From the NCBI GenBank assembly GCA_002430545.1, contig DJCM01000026.1:1-52191 (forward strand): a stretch of 52,191 nucleotides of DNA, given 5' to 3'. The notes beneath the pieces are model-generated. The model was not told where the DNA came from. It saw only the letters and a list, made by a program, of their open reading frames with translations, and did no database searches. The position numbers were made by a program, and so were the translations under genes. Shown piece by piece: positions 8,850-16,490 of the stretch; position 1 is the first letter of the stretch, and every line of letters begins with the position of its first letter. This DNA is from Flavobacteriaceae bacterium UBA5950 (GTDB lineage Bacteria; Bacteroidota; Bacteroidia; Flavobacteriales; Flavobacteriaceae).

Positions 8850-8881
8850 AAAAAAACCCGCTTGAATCTCAAACGGGTTTT
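8850..8881 (-). terminator. Attenuator terminator of the his operon
   Basis: On the minus strand a 13-bp stem, AAAACCCGTTTGA pairing with TCAAGCGGGTTTT (one G-T pair), with a 3-base loop is followed directly by a run of seven T. This is a classical intrinsic terminator, yet it sits 20 bases upstream of hisG, where it can only stop transcription before the structural genes. Its 5' arm includes CGTTTGAGA (8867-8875), which is complementary to TCTCAGACG (8911-8919) inside the leader frame. That gives a mutually exclusive antiterminator of nine pairs. Confidence 0.9.
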
Positions 8882-8904
8882 GAATAGGTTATATAATATC
8901 CAAC

Positions 8905-8958
8905 TCAACTCGTCTGAGACAAAGCGATATTGTGATGGATATGTGTATTTTTTTTCAT
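8905..8958 (-). CDS. hisL: HisL, histidine leader peptide
   Basis: A 17-codon frame reading MKKNTHIHHNIALSQTS, with three His codons in four positions (6, 8, 9), ending at TGA 8905-8907. It lies immediately upstream of the terminator at 8850-8881. A ribosome stalled on the His codons would leave TCTCAGACG (8911-8919) free to pair with CGTTTGAGA (8867-8875) and prevent the terminator. A ribosome reaching the stop would cover 8911-8919 and permit termination. His-rich leader peptides with this logic are established for enterobacterial his operons. Its operation here is inferred from the sequence alone. Confidence 0.88.
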   Translation of the reverse strand: MKKNTHIHHNIALSQTS

Positions 8959-8966
8959 TTCGATTG

Positions 8967-8974
8967 CAAATATC
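8967..8974 (-). promoter_or_regulatory. Candidate -7 box of the his operon
   Basis: The minus strand reads GATATTTG, matching seven of the eight positions of the Bacteroidota -7 element TAnnTTTG. Only eight bases separate it from the leader ATG, so transcripts would begin within a few bases of that ATG. No clear -33 TTTG is seen at the usual 17-23 base spacing (only a T-rich run). A near-identical box (GATATTTGC) precedes the arg leader at 36524. Confidence 0.4.
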
Positions 8975-8995
8975 AAACAAAATTTTAAAAAATCA

Positions 8996-9814
8996 CTATT
9001 GATTGCCCAAAATTATTGGTAAACCATCTTTACCACTGCCAATTACAATCACTTTTGCATTTGTCGATTCTGATAATTGCAAGGTGGCTTCAATCCCTTT
9101 TTCAAGAAGAATATTTGTTGTGAGAGAGGCGTTTAGGATGCGATTGGCAAGTGCTTTACCTTCTGCTTCGATACGTACTTTCTCTGCTTCCTGTTTCGCT
9201 TTTTCCAATCGGAACTCATACTCAAGTGCTTCTTGCTCTTGGGTGAGCTTACGCTGAATTGCCTCCTTGATCGAAGGTGGTAGGGTCACATCACGCACCA
9301 AAACAGAGTTGATTTGTACATGTTGTGGTTCCACTTTCTTTTTGGTTTCCTCATAGATTTCATTTTGAATGGCATCTCGTTTGGTAGAGTACAACTGCTC
9401 AGGGGTATATCTTCCAATAACAGAACGCGCAACTGCACGAATTTCAGGGACAATCACAATGTTTAGATAATCCTCTCCTTTGGTTTTGTGTAGCAAGCCC
9501 AACTCCTCGATATCTGGCTGATAGAGGACAGAAACATCCAAAGAGATTTCAAGACCATTTGAAGATAAAACTCGCATACCGCTTTCAAATTCTTCTTGTT
9601 GTTTGATGTTATAGATATACACCTTATTCCAAGGTGCAATAATATGAAAACCCTCTGTCAGTGCGGGTTTGTCAACGACTGTACCCCCACCAAATCGTTT
9701 CCATACAACTCCAGCCTCTCCATAGCCGATGTTCACAGCTGATCGGAAAAGAATAATGAGTGCTACGAAAAACAATACAGTGATTGGTAGTCCAAGTTTT
9801 GGTAAATTATTCAT
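8996..9814 (-). CDS. Prohibitin / SPFH-domain membrane protein
   Basis: A 272-residue protein with one N-terminal membrane anchor (residues about 8-26, LPITVLFFVALIILFRSAV), then an SPFH/prohibitin domain (residues about 27-200) with SLDVSVLYQPDIEEL and IVIVPEIRAVARSVIGRYTPEQLYS. A charged coiled-coil segment (EYEFRLEKAKQEAEKVRIEAEGKA) follows. The family assembles into large membrane rings linked to protease and membrane-domain organisation. The start is 17 bases after fabG ends, so it is probably the last gene of the lpx-fabG transcript. A specific role here is unknown. Confidence 0.88.
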   Translation of the reverse strand: MNNLPKLGLPITVLFFVALIILFRSAVNIGYGEAGVVWKRFGGGTVVDKPALTEGFHIIAPWNKVYIYNIKQQEEFESGMRVLSSNGLEISLDVSVLYQPDIEELGLLHKTKGEDYLNIVIVPEIRAVARSVIGRYTPEQLYSTKRDAIQNEIYEETKKKVEPQHVQINSVLVRDVTLPPSIKEAIQRKLTQEQEALEYEFRLEKAKQEAEKVRIEAEGKALANRILNASLTTNILLEKGIEATLQLSESTNAKVIVIGSGKDGLPIILGNQ

Positions 9815-9831
9815 TGATATAAATTATAAAA

Positions 9832-10578
9832 TTAAGTTAGCATTCCACCATCTACATTTAAAACCTGTCCAGTGATGTAGCTCGACAAGTCGGAAGCCAA
9901 AAACACACATGCATTGGCAACATCTGTTGGCGATCCACCCCGCTTGAGCGGAATGCCTGCACGCCATCCTGCCACAACGTCTTCCGAGAGTTGAGCAGTC
10001 ATTTCCGTTTCGATAAATCCAGGAGCAATTACATTGCAACGGATGTTTCGCGATCCAAGTTCAAGTGCTATTGACTTTGAAAAGCCAATTATACCTGCTT
10101 TAGACGCTGCATAATTCGATTGTCCTGCATTACCTTTCACCCCAACAACAGAACTCATATTAATGATACTTCCATTTCGTTGTTTCAACATTGTGCGTTG
10201 CACAGCTTTTGTCAGGTTGAAGACAGATTTTAGATTGACTTCGATCACTTTATCAAAGTCTTCTTCAGAAATTCGCATCAGCAAATTGTCTTTGGTAATT
10301 CCAGCATTGTTGATCAGGACATTAATGGTACTGAAATCTGCCAACACTTTCTCTACCAATTCTTGTGCTTGATCAAAGTTAGCTGCGTTGGATTGGTATC
10401 CTTTGGCTTGTACGCCAAGTGATTGCAATTCTTTTTCAAGAGCATTGGCAGCATCTACTGATGAACTATAGGTAAAGACAACATTGGCACCATGTTCAGC
10501 AAAAACAGTGGCGATTCCACGTCCAATACCACGACTTGCGCCAGTGATTAATAAAGTTTTATTTTCGAGTAATTTCAT
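9832..10578 (-). CDS. fabG: FabG, 3-oxoacyl-[acyl-carrier-protein] reductase
   Basis: A 248-residue short-chain dehydrogenase that reduces beta-ketoacyl-ACP with NADPH in fatty acid elongation. The cofactor loop TGASRGIGRGIA, the NNAG motif, the catalytic Ser-Tyr-Lys (MSSVVG and YAASKAG) and the C-terminal YITGQVLNVDGGM are all characteristic of FabG rather than other SDR enzymes. It starts 4 bases after sucD ends, in a line of lipid A and fatty acid genes including the FabZ domain upstream. Confidence 0.93.
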   Translation of the reverse strand: MKLLENKTLLITGASRGIGRGIATVFAEHGANVVFTYSSSVDAANALEKELQSLGVQAKGYQSNAANFDQAQELVEKVLADFSTINVLINNAGITKDNLLMRISEEDFDKVIEVNLKSVFNLTKAVQRTMLKQRNGSIINMSSVVGVKGNAGQSNYAASKAGIIGFSKSIALELGSRNIRCNVIAPGFIETEMTAQLSEDVVAGWRAGIPLKRGGSPTDVANACVFLASDLSSYITGQVLNVDGGMLT

Positions 10579-10582
10579 TCTT

Positions 10583-11455
10583 TCAATTTAAGATTTGAGC
10601 GACTATCTTTCCAATTTCTGCTGGGGAGTCAACGACGTGGATTCCACATTCAGACATGATTTTCTTTTTGGCTTCAGCAGTGTCCTCTGCCCCACCAACA
10701 ATTGCTCCTGCATGACCCATGGTTCGACCTTTTGGAGCTGTTTCACCAGCGATAAACCCAACGACTGGTTTGGGGTTTCCTTGTTCATGCACCCAACGGG
10801 CAGCATCTGCCTCAAGTTGACCACCAATTTCTCCTATCATGACAATACACTCTGTATCCTGATCATTCATCAGTAGCTCTACTGCTTCTTTCGTGGTTGT
10901 GCCAATGATTGGGTCACCACCTATCCCAATGGCAGTGGTGATGCCAAGTCCTTCTTTCACGACCTGATCAGCTGCCTCATAGGTTAGTGTCCCCGATTTG
11001 GACACAATTCCAACATTTCCTTTTTTAAAAACAAATCCTGGCATGATGCCAACCTTTGCCTCTTCTGGGGTGATTACGCCAGGGCAGTTGGGTCCCACAA
11101 GGCGTGCATTTCGTTCTTTCACATACGAAGCTGCTATGACCATATCAGCAACTGGGATACCTTCAGTGATTGTGACGATGACTTGGATACCAGCGTCGGC
11201 TGCTTCCATGATCGCATCTGCAGCAAAGGCAGGGGGTACAAATATGATTGAGGTGTCTGCTTTAACAGCATCGACTGCCTCTTTTACTGTGTTAAAAACA
11301 GGCTTATCGAGATGTTTTTGCCCTCCTTTTCCAGGTGTAACACCCCCAACGACTTGGGTACCATAAGCAATCATCTGTTCGGCGTGAAAGCTACCTTCAC
11401 TACCAGTGATGCCCTGTACAATTATTTTAGAGTCTTTGTTGACCAATACGCTCAT
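10583..11455 (-). CDS. sucD: SucD, succinyl-CoA synthetase alpha subunit
   Basis: A 290-residue subunit that binds CoA and carries the phosphohistidine in the step from succinyl-CoA to succinate. Visible are the N-terminal KIIVQGITGSEGSFH CoA-binding fold, VGPNCPGVI, GIVSKSGTLTYEA and GRTMGHAGAIVGG with the phosphorylated histidine. The beta subunit sucC is not in this window, so the pair is split. It sits 2 bases after efp and 4 bases before fabG. Confidence 0.96.
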   Translation of the reverse strand: MSVLVNKDSKIIVQGITGSEGSFHAEQMIAYGTQVVGGVTPGKGGQKHLDKPVFNTVKEAVDAVKADTSIIFVPPAFAADAIMEAADAGIQVIVTITEGIPVADMVIAASYVKERNARLVGPNCPGVITPEEAKVGIMPGFVFKKGNVGIVSKSGTLTYEAADQVVKEGLGITTAIGIGGDPIIGTTTKEAVELLMNDQDTECIVMIGEIGGQLEADAARWVHEQGNPKPVVGFIAGETAPKGRTMGHAGAIVGGAEDTAEAKKKIMSECGIHVVDSPAEIGKIVAQILN

Positions 11456-11457
11456 AA

Positions 11458-12024
11458 CTATTCTTTAATTCGTTCGATATAGGTTGATTTTTCGGTATCT
11501 ACTTTAATTTTATCACCTTCATTGATAAACAAGGGGACATTGATTTTTGCACCTGTTTCGAGGGTAGCAGGCTTGGTTGCATTAGTTGCTGTATTTCCCT
11601 TTAATCCTGGCTCGCTATGGGTAACTTCCAACACTACACTTACAGGCATATCAACAGATAATGGTATGCCATCATCAGTATTGGTCATCACTGTTACATG
11701 CGCTCCTTCTTTCAAAAGCTGAGGTGCATCTAAAATACTTTTTTGAAGTTCGATTTGATTGTAATCATCAGTGTTCATAAAGTGATAGATATCACCATCA
11801 TTGTACAAAAACTGGTATTTACGCGTTTCGACACGAACATCATCGATCTTATGCCCCGCAGAAAAGGTGTTATCGATGACCTTTCCATTGGTCACACTTT
11901 TGAGTTTTGTTCGCACAAAGGCTGGGCCTTTTCCAGGTTTAACATGTAAAAACTCAACGATTTTATAGATATCGTGGTTATAACGAATACAAAGCCCTTT
12001 TCGAATATCAGAGGTTGATGCCAT
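11458..12024 (-). CDS. efp: Elongation factor P
   Basis: A 188-residue translation factor that binds between the P and E sites and relieves stalling at polyproline stretches. Three beta-barrel domains are expected. The tip loop reads VKPGKGPAFVRTKLK with a lysine at the modification position. C-terminal GLKGNTATNATKPATLETG and VPLFINEGDKIKVDT are characteristic. Modification enzymes are not visible in the window. It is located between lpxA (3-base gap) and sucD (2-base gap). Confidence 0.97.
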   Translation of the reverse strand: MASTSDIRKGLCIRYNHDIYKIVEFLHVKPGKGPAFVRTKLKSVTNGKVIDNTFSAGHKIDDVRVETRKYQFLYNDGDIYHFMNTDDYNQIELQKSILDAPQLLKEGAHVTVMTNTDDGIPLSVDMPVSVVLEVTHSEPGLKGNTATNATKPATLETGAKINVPLFINEGDKIKVDTEKSTYIERIKE

Positions 12025-12027
12025 AGT

Positions 12028-12813
12028 CTATGATGTTTTGGAGTATCCTTTCATGATCCCTCGCTGAGAATCACGAATAAACTGTAGAATCTCATCCCTT
12101 TCTTTGGAGACTTCTACTTCAGCTTCAATAATTTCAACAGCTTGTGTGTTGTTGTATGTTTTTTGATAAAGAATTCTGTAAATATTTTGAATCTCTCTAA
12201 TTTTTTCGCTTGTGAACCCACGCCGACGCAGGCCAACAGAGTTGATCCCAACATAAGAGATTGGCTCTCTTGCCGCTTTCACAAAAGGTGGGATGTCTTT
12301 TCGAACCAACGATCCCCCAGCGACGAATGAATGACTTCCAACAGAGCAAAATTGATGAACAGCAGTCATTCCAGCCAATATCACATGATCTCCGATAGTG
12401 ATGTGGCCAGCCAATGTACTGTTGTTGGAAAAGATACAGTTGTTTCCAACAATACAATCGTGTGCAATGTGAGAATACGCCATCACCAGGCAATTTTCCC
12501 CAATAATCGTTTTTCCTCTCGATGAAGTGCCTCTATTGATTGTCACACACTCTCGAATGGTGGTGTTATCCCCTATTTCGGCAGTTGAGTCTTCGCCATT
12601 AAATTTTAAGTCTTGAGGAACAGCCGAGATGACTGATCCAGGAAAAATAGAACAGTTTTTCCCAATTCGAGCACCTTCCATGATGGTGACATTAGATCCA
12701 ATCCAAGTCCCTTCTCCGATCTCAACATTTTTATCGATGGTCGTGAAAGGTTCAATCACCACATTTTTTGCAATAACTGTTCTGGGATGAACGTAAGCTA
12801 AGGGTTGATTCAT
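12028..12813 (-). CDS. lpxA: LpxA, UDP-GlcNAc acyltransferase
   Basis: A 261-residue left-handed beta-helix enzyme that adds the first acyl chain of lipid A. Hexapeptide repeats run over residues 5-185 (ARIGKNCSIFPGSVIS, TIRECVTINRG). The catalytic His is in MAYSHIAHDCIVGN, and LAGMTAVHQFCSVG is typical of LpxA. The C-terminal helical domain NSVGLRRRGFTSEKIREIQ is present. It overlaps the end of the lpxC-fabZ fusion by 4 bases. Confidence 0.96.
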   Translation of the reverse strand: MNQPLAYVHPRTVIAKNVVIEPFTTIDKNVEIGEGTWIGSNVTIMEGARIGKNCSIFPGSVISAVPQDLKFNGEDSTAEIGDNTTIRECVTINRGTSSRGKTIIGENCLVMAYSHIAHDCIVGNNCIFSNNSTLAGHITIGDHVILAGMTAVHQFCSVGSHSFVAGGSLVRKDIPPFVKAAREPISYVGINSVGLRRRGFTSEKIREIQNIYRILYQKTYNNTQAVEIIEAEVEVSKERDEILQFIRDSQRGIMKGYSKTS

Positions 12814-14210
12814 AAGGTGGTTTCATTTTTTTTGACAATTTGCGCCATCATTTCAGCTTCGGTTGTCAATCGACCTCTGCTGTAGGCATAGGCTTGCATA
12901 TGACAGATTCCCCTTCTGATAGGCGACAATAGCTCAAGTTTAAATACAAGTGTATCGCCAGGAACAACTGGGTGTTTAAACTTGGCGTTTTCAATCTTCA
13001 TAAAGTAAGTAAGGTAATTTTCTGGGTCTGGGACAGTGTTGAGGACCAATACACCCCCTGCTTGTGCCATAGCCTCAATTTGCAGAACTCCTGGCATTAC
13101 AGGTTGTCCAGGGAAATGCCCCTGAAAAAATGGTTCATTCATTGTTACACTTTTAACAGCTACAACGTGTTGTTTGCTGATTTCAAGTATTTTATCGACA
13201 AGCAGAAAAGGTGGACGATGGGGTAAGATCTTCATAATCTGATTGACATCAAGTGCTGGCTCGACATTTAAGTCATAATTTGGCACACGATTTCTCTTCT
13301 CTTCTTTGATGATTTTTGCCATTTTTTTAGCAAAATTCGTATTGATCGCATGACCTGGTTTTGATGCAATCACTTTACCCCTGATTCGTGTTCCAATCAA
13401 TGCCAAATCGCCTATAACATCGAGCAATTTGTGTCGTGCTGCTTCATTGGGATAATGCAACGTAAGGTTGTCTAAAATCCCATTTGGCTTAACTGAAATG
13501 GATGTTTTATTAAATGCTTTTCGCAGCCGATCCATCGTAGACTTAGATAGTTCTTTGTCAACATACACAATCGCATTGTTGAGGTCACCCCCTTTGATTA
13601 ACCCATTTTCTAGTAGGGTTTCAATCTCGTGTAAAAAGCTAAACGTACGAGCGTTTGCAAACTCTTTTTTAAACTGACTCAGTTTCTTTAAAGTTGCGTT
13701 TTGGGTTCCGAGAACTTTCGTTCCAAAATCGACCATGGTTGTGACTTCATAGTCATCTGCTGGCAACAAAGTGATTTCACTTCCAGATTCCTCATCAGTA
13801 TAAGTGATGTTTTCCTTTACGATGTATTCAGCTCTTTCGGTATTGAGTGTTTTGATGCCAACTTTTTCTATTGCTTCAACAAAAAATTTGGATGAACCAT
13901 CCATAATTGGTGTTTCCGAAGCATTTAGTTCGATCAAAACATTGTCTACTTCACTACCTACAAAAGCTGCTAAGACATGTTCACAAGTTTGAATGGTAAC
14001 ACCATTTTTTTGAAGGCTGGTTCCACGCTTGGTATCTGCGACGTTGTGCGCAAGTGCTTCGATTATGGGACTGCCTTCTAGGTCTGTTCGTTGAAATGCA
14101 TAGCCATGATTGGCAGCTGCAGGTTTAAATGTCATTGTTACTTCGACACCTGTGTGAATTCCTACACCTTTGAGTGTAATTGAATCAGCAATTGTAGTTT
14201 GTTTAGCCAT
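12810..14210 (-). CDS. lpxC: LpxC-FabZ fusion, UDP-acyl-GlcNAc deacetylase / hydroxyacyl-ACP dehydratase
   Basis: A 466-residue fusion. Residues 1 to about 300 are LpxC, the zinc deacetylase that commits to lipid A synthesis, with zinc ligands in QTCEHVLAAFVG and RHKLLDVIGDLALIG and the catalytic His in KPGHAINTNF. Residues about 318-466 are FabZ, with MKILPHRPPFLLVDKIL and the active-site helix GHFPGQPVMPGVLQIEAMAQ. The fusion is a known Bacteroidota arrangement. One polypeptide links two competing branches, since both enzymes draw on hydroxymyristoyl-ACP metabolism. It overlaps lpxD by 8 bases. Confidence 0.96.
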   Translation of the reverse strand: MAKQTTIADSITLKGVGIHTGVEVTMTFKPAAANHGYAFQRTDLEGSPIIEALAHNVADTKRGTSLQKNGVTIQTCEHVLAAFVGSEVDNVLIELNASETPIMDGSSKFFVEAIEKVGIKTLNTERAEYIVKENITYTDEESGSEITLLPADDYEVTTMVDFGTKVLGTQNATLKKLSQFKKEFANARTFSFLHEIETLLENGLIKGGDLNNAIVYVDKELSKSTMDRLRKAFNKTSISVKPNGILDNLTLHYPNEAARHKLLDVIGDLALIGTRIRGKVIASKPGHAINTNFAKKMAKIIKEEKRNRVPNYDLNVEPALDVNQIMKILPHRPPFLLVDKILEISKQHVVAVKSVTMNEPFFQGHFPGQPVMPGVLQIEAMAQAGGVLVLNTVPDPENYLTYFMKIENAKFKHPVVPGDTLVFKLELLSPIRRGICHMQAYAYSRGRLTTEAEMMAQIVKKNETTL

Positions 14211-15231
14211 TGTCAGTAAGTTTTTTTTGGAGTTTATGAAGTGTTTTGATATGCTTGTTTAAATTTTTGAAATGAACATATGATTTGTTGTAGGAAAGAA
14301 TATCAATTGCAGGATAACCCATCACTTTTTCATCGTCTTTAAGATTACGTAGAATGCCAGATTGACCTTGAATTTGAACACGATTACCGATTTTGAGATG
14401 ACCTGCGATACCGACTTGTCCACCAATAACACAATGTCTTCCAATTTTGGAAGACCCAGCGATGCCAGTTTGGGCAGCGATGACAGTGTGAGCACCTACC
14501 TCAACATTATGAGCAATTTGGATTAAGTTATCTAACTTAACTCCTTGGCGTATGATGGTTTCCCCAAGTGTTGCACGATCAATCGTAGTGTTCGAACCAA
14601 TTTCAACATCATCCTCTATCAATACAGAACCAGTCTGTGGGATTTTTTCATAAGCACCCGAATCTGTTGGACTAAACCCAAAACCATCTGAACCAATTAC
14701 CACGTTGTTGTGTAGAATACAATTTGCCCCGATTTTAGATTTGGATAAAATTTTTGCGCCAGAAAAAATCGTTGTGTGATCTCCTATCACAACATCGGAT
14801 TCGATAACGACATGATCATGTATTTTGACATTATTGCCAATCTTTACCCCACTCCCAATCGTCGCAAAGGGTCCAACGTAGCAATCTGTTCCAAGCGAAG
14901 CTGATGAGTCGATTAGGCTATGGCTGTGAATACCATTGTATTTTTTTTCAGATCCGTTGAAGTGAGAAAGCATCGTCGTGAACGAAAGATAAGGATCAGC
15001 AACCTTGACCAAGGTAGTTGAAATCTCCTTCTCAGGCTGAAAACTATCACGCACCAGCGTAACGGATGCTTTGGTCGAGTACAAAAATTCTGTGTATTTG
15101 GGGTTTGCTAAAAAGGCAAGTGAACCTTTTTGTGCTTCTTCAATCTTCGCAATTGAAGTGACACAAGCATCATCATCCCCCACAACAAAACCATCTAGGA
15201 TTTCAGCAATTTCGGAAGCTGTGTATTTCAT
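14203..15231 (-). CDS. lpxD: LpxD, UDP-3-O-acylglucosamine N-acyltransferase
   Basis: A 342-residue enzyme that adds the N-linked acyl chain in lipid A synthesis. The N-terminal uridine-binding domain (MKYTASEIAEILDGFVVGDD) is followed by hexapeptide repeats from about residue 105 to 310, including the catalytic His in LIQIAHNVEVG and VIAAQTGIAGSSKIG. The C-terminal ILRNLKDDEKVMGYPA and helical tail are as expected. It lies 27 bases after the HD-domain gene and overlaps the lpxC fusion by 8 bases. Confidence 0.96.
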   Translation of the reverse strand: MKYTASEIAEILDGFVVGDDDACVTSIAKIEEAQKGSLAFLANPKYTEFLYSTKASVTLVRDSFQPEKEISTTLVKVADPYLSFTTMLSHFNGSEKKYNGIHSHSLIDSSASLGTDCYVGPFATIGSGVKIGNNVKIHDHVVIESDVVIGDHTTIFSGAKILSKSKIGANCILHNNVVIGSDGFGFSPTDSGAYEKIPQTGSVLIEDDVEIGSNTTIDRATLGETIIRQGVKLDNLIQIAHNVEVGAHTVIAAQTGIAGSSKIGRHCVIGGQVGIAGHLKIGNRVQIQGQSGILRNLKDDEKVMGYPAIDILSYNKSYVHFKNLNKHIKTLHKLQKKLTDNG

Positions 15232-15258
15232 CGGTGCAAAAATAATAAAATTGGAACA

Positions 15259-16461
15259 CTATTTCGGATAACAACAGTAATACTTCATTACTGCTTTGGT
15301 TAGCATTTTCAAATTTGACTGATCAGAACCTGCCAACAATTCTTTAGTATTCCCTTTTTTATCGATTAATAATATTGGTGATTGCACCAAATTGTATGCC
15401 ATATTTTTCATCACTCCTTCAAATATAAAATAGGATATATTTTCAGGTGATATGTCAAACTTAGTCTTTGCACGATTCTTTTTCTTCTCAATAAAATCAT
15501 TTGAAAAGGGTTCGTTACTCAATTTGATTTTTGGCAAACGTCGTGTCAGAACCATATTGCAAAGTGATGCGTAAACAGGGTCGCTATGCTTCACCCCTGC
15601 TTTGACCATTGAGAGAATATCAACATCGTCAATGGCAGTATAATGATCTATATCAATTTGATCGACTGAAGAATGGGAAGTTGAAATAAAATACAACAAA
15701 TCATCAGATGCCTCTATGGCTGTGCCTTGATTCAATAGCTCTCTTGCGCGAAGGATTATGCGTTTGAGGACTTCCTCTGCTACAAAGCTCGTTTTGTGTA
15801 AATAAACAGACCAATACATCAGTCTACGCGCGAGTAAAAACTTCTCAATTGAGTAGATTCCTTTCTCTTCGACAACCAATTGATCCTCATGTACCATCAG
15901 CATGGCAATGATTCTGTCTGTACTGATATTGCCCTCTGTGACACCAGAGTAAAAACTATCTCTCTTCAAATAATCCAATCGATCCATATCCAATTGAGAG
16001 GATATCAATTGATTGAAAAATGGGCGCTTGTATTTGTTCGTAAACATTTCGATTGACATACTGAGCTTCCCGTTATGCTTCTGATTCAAGGCCTTCATCA
16101 ATGCTAGTGACAAAGTTTCGTGCGAAACATTTTTTATGAGAATTCCCTCTAGAGCATGCGAAAAAGGGCCATGTCCAATATCGTGTAGAAGAATAGCGAT
16201 CATTGCAGCTTCCTTTTCCTCAGAAGAAATCGAAATTCCTTTTTCTTCAAGAACATTCAAAGCTTTGTGCATCAGGTGCATAGCGCCCAAGGCGTGTGCA
16301 AAGCGATGATGAGTGGCACCACTGAATACATAATGCGACAAGCCCATTTGCTGAATCCTGCGCAGTCGTTGAAAAACAGGCTCTTGAATGAGGTTGTATA
16401 TAAAGAGCGTAGGAATTGAAATAAAACCGTAAATTGGATCGTTATAATTCTTGAGTCTCAA
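15259..16461 (-). CDS. HD-domain phosphohydrolase
   Basis: A 400-residue protein with an HD domain at residues about 45-170: the metal ligands are in HHRFAHALGAMHLM, LLHDIGHGPFSHALEG and the later Asp in SSQLDMDRLDYLKRD. The overall pattern resembles the dGTP triphosphohydrolase-like family often found directly upstream of lpxD in flavobacteria. The substrate is not known. It is divergent from porX with only 29 bases between starts, so the two promoters must overlap the neighbouring gene ends. Confidence 0.88.
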   Translation of the reverse strand: MRLKNYNDPIYGFISIPTLFIYNLIQEPVFQRLRRIQQMGLSHYVFSGATHHRFAHALGAMHLMHKALNVLEEKGISISSEEKEAAMIAILLHDIGHGPFSHALEGILIKNVSHETLSLALMKALNQKHNGKLSMSIEMFTNKYKRPFFNQLISSQLDMDRLDYLKRDSFYSGVTEGNISTDRIIAMLMVHEDQLVVEEKGIYSIEKFLLARRLMYWSVYLHKTSFVAEEVLKRIILRARELLNQGTAIEASDDLLYFISTSHSSVDQIDIDHYTAIDDVDILSMVKAGVKHSDPVYASLCNMVLTRRLPKIKLSNEPFSNDFIEKKKNRAKTKFDISPENISYFIFEGVMKNMAYNLVQSPILLIDKKGNTKELLAGSDQSNLKMLTKAVMKYYCCYPK

Positions 16462-16490
16462 AGATTTAGAATTTATACAAATATACGAAT

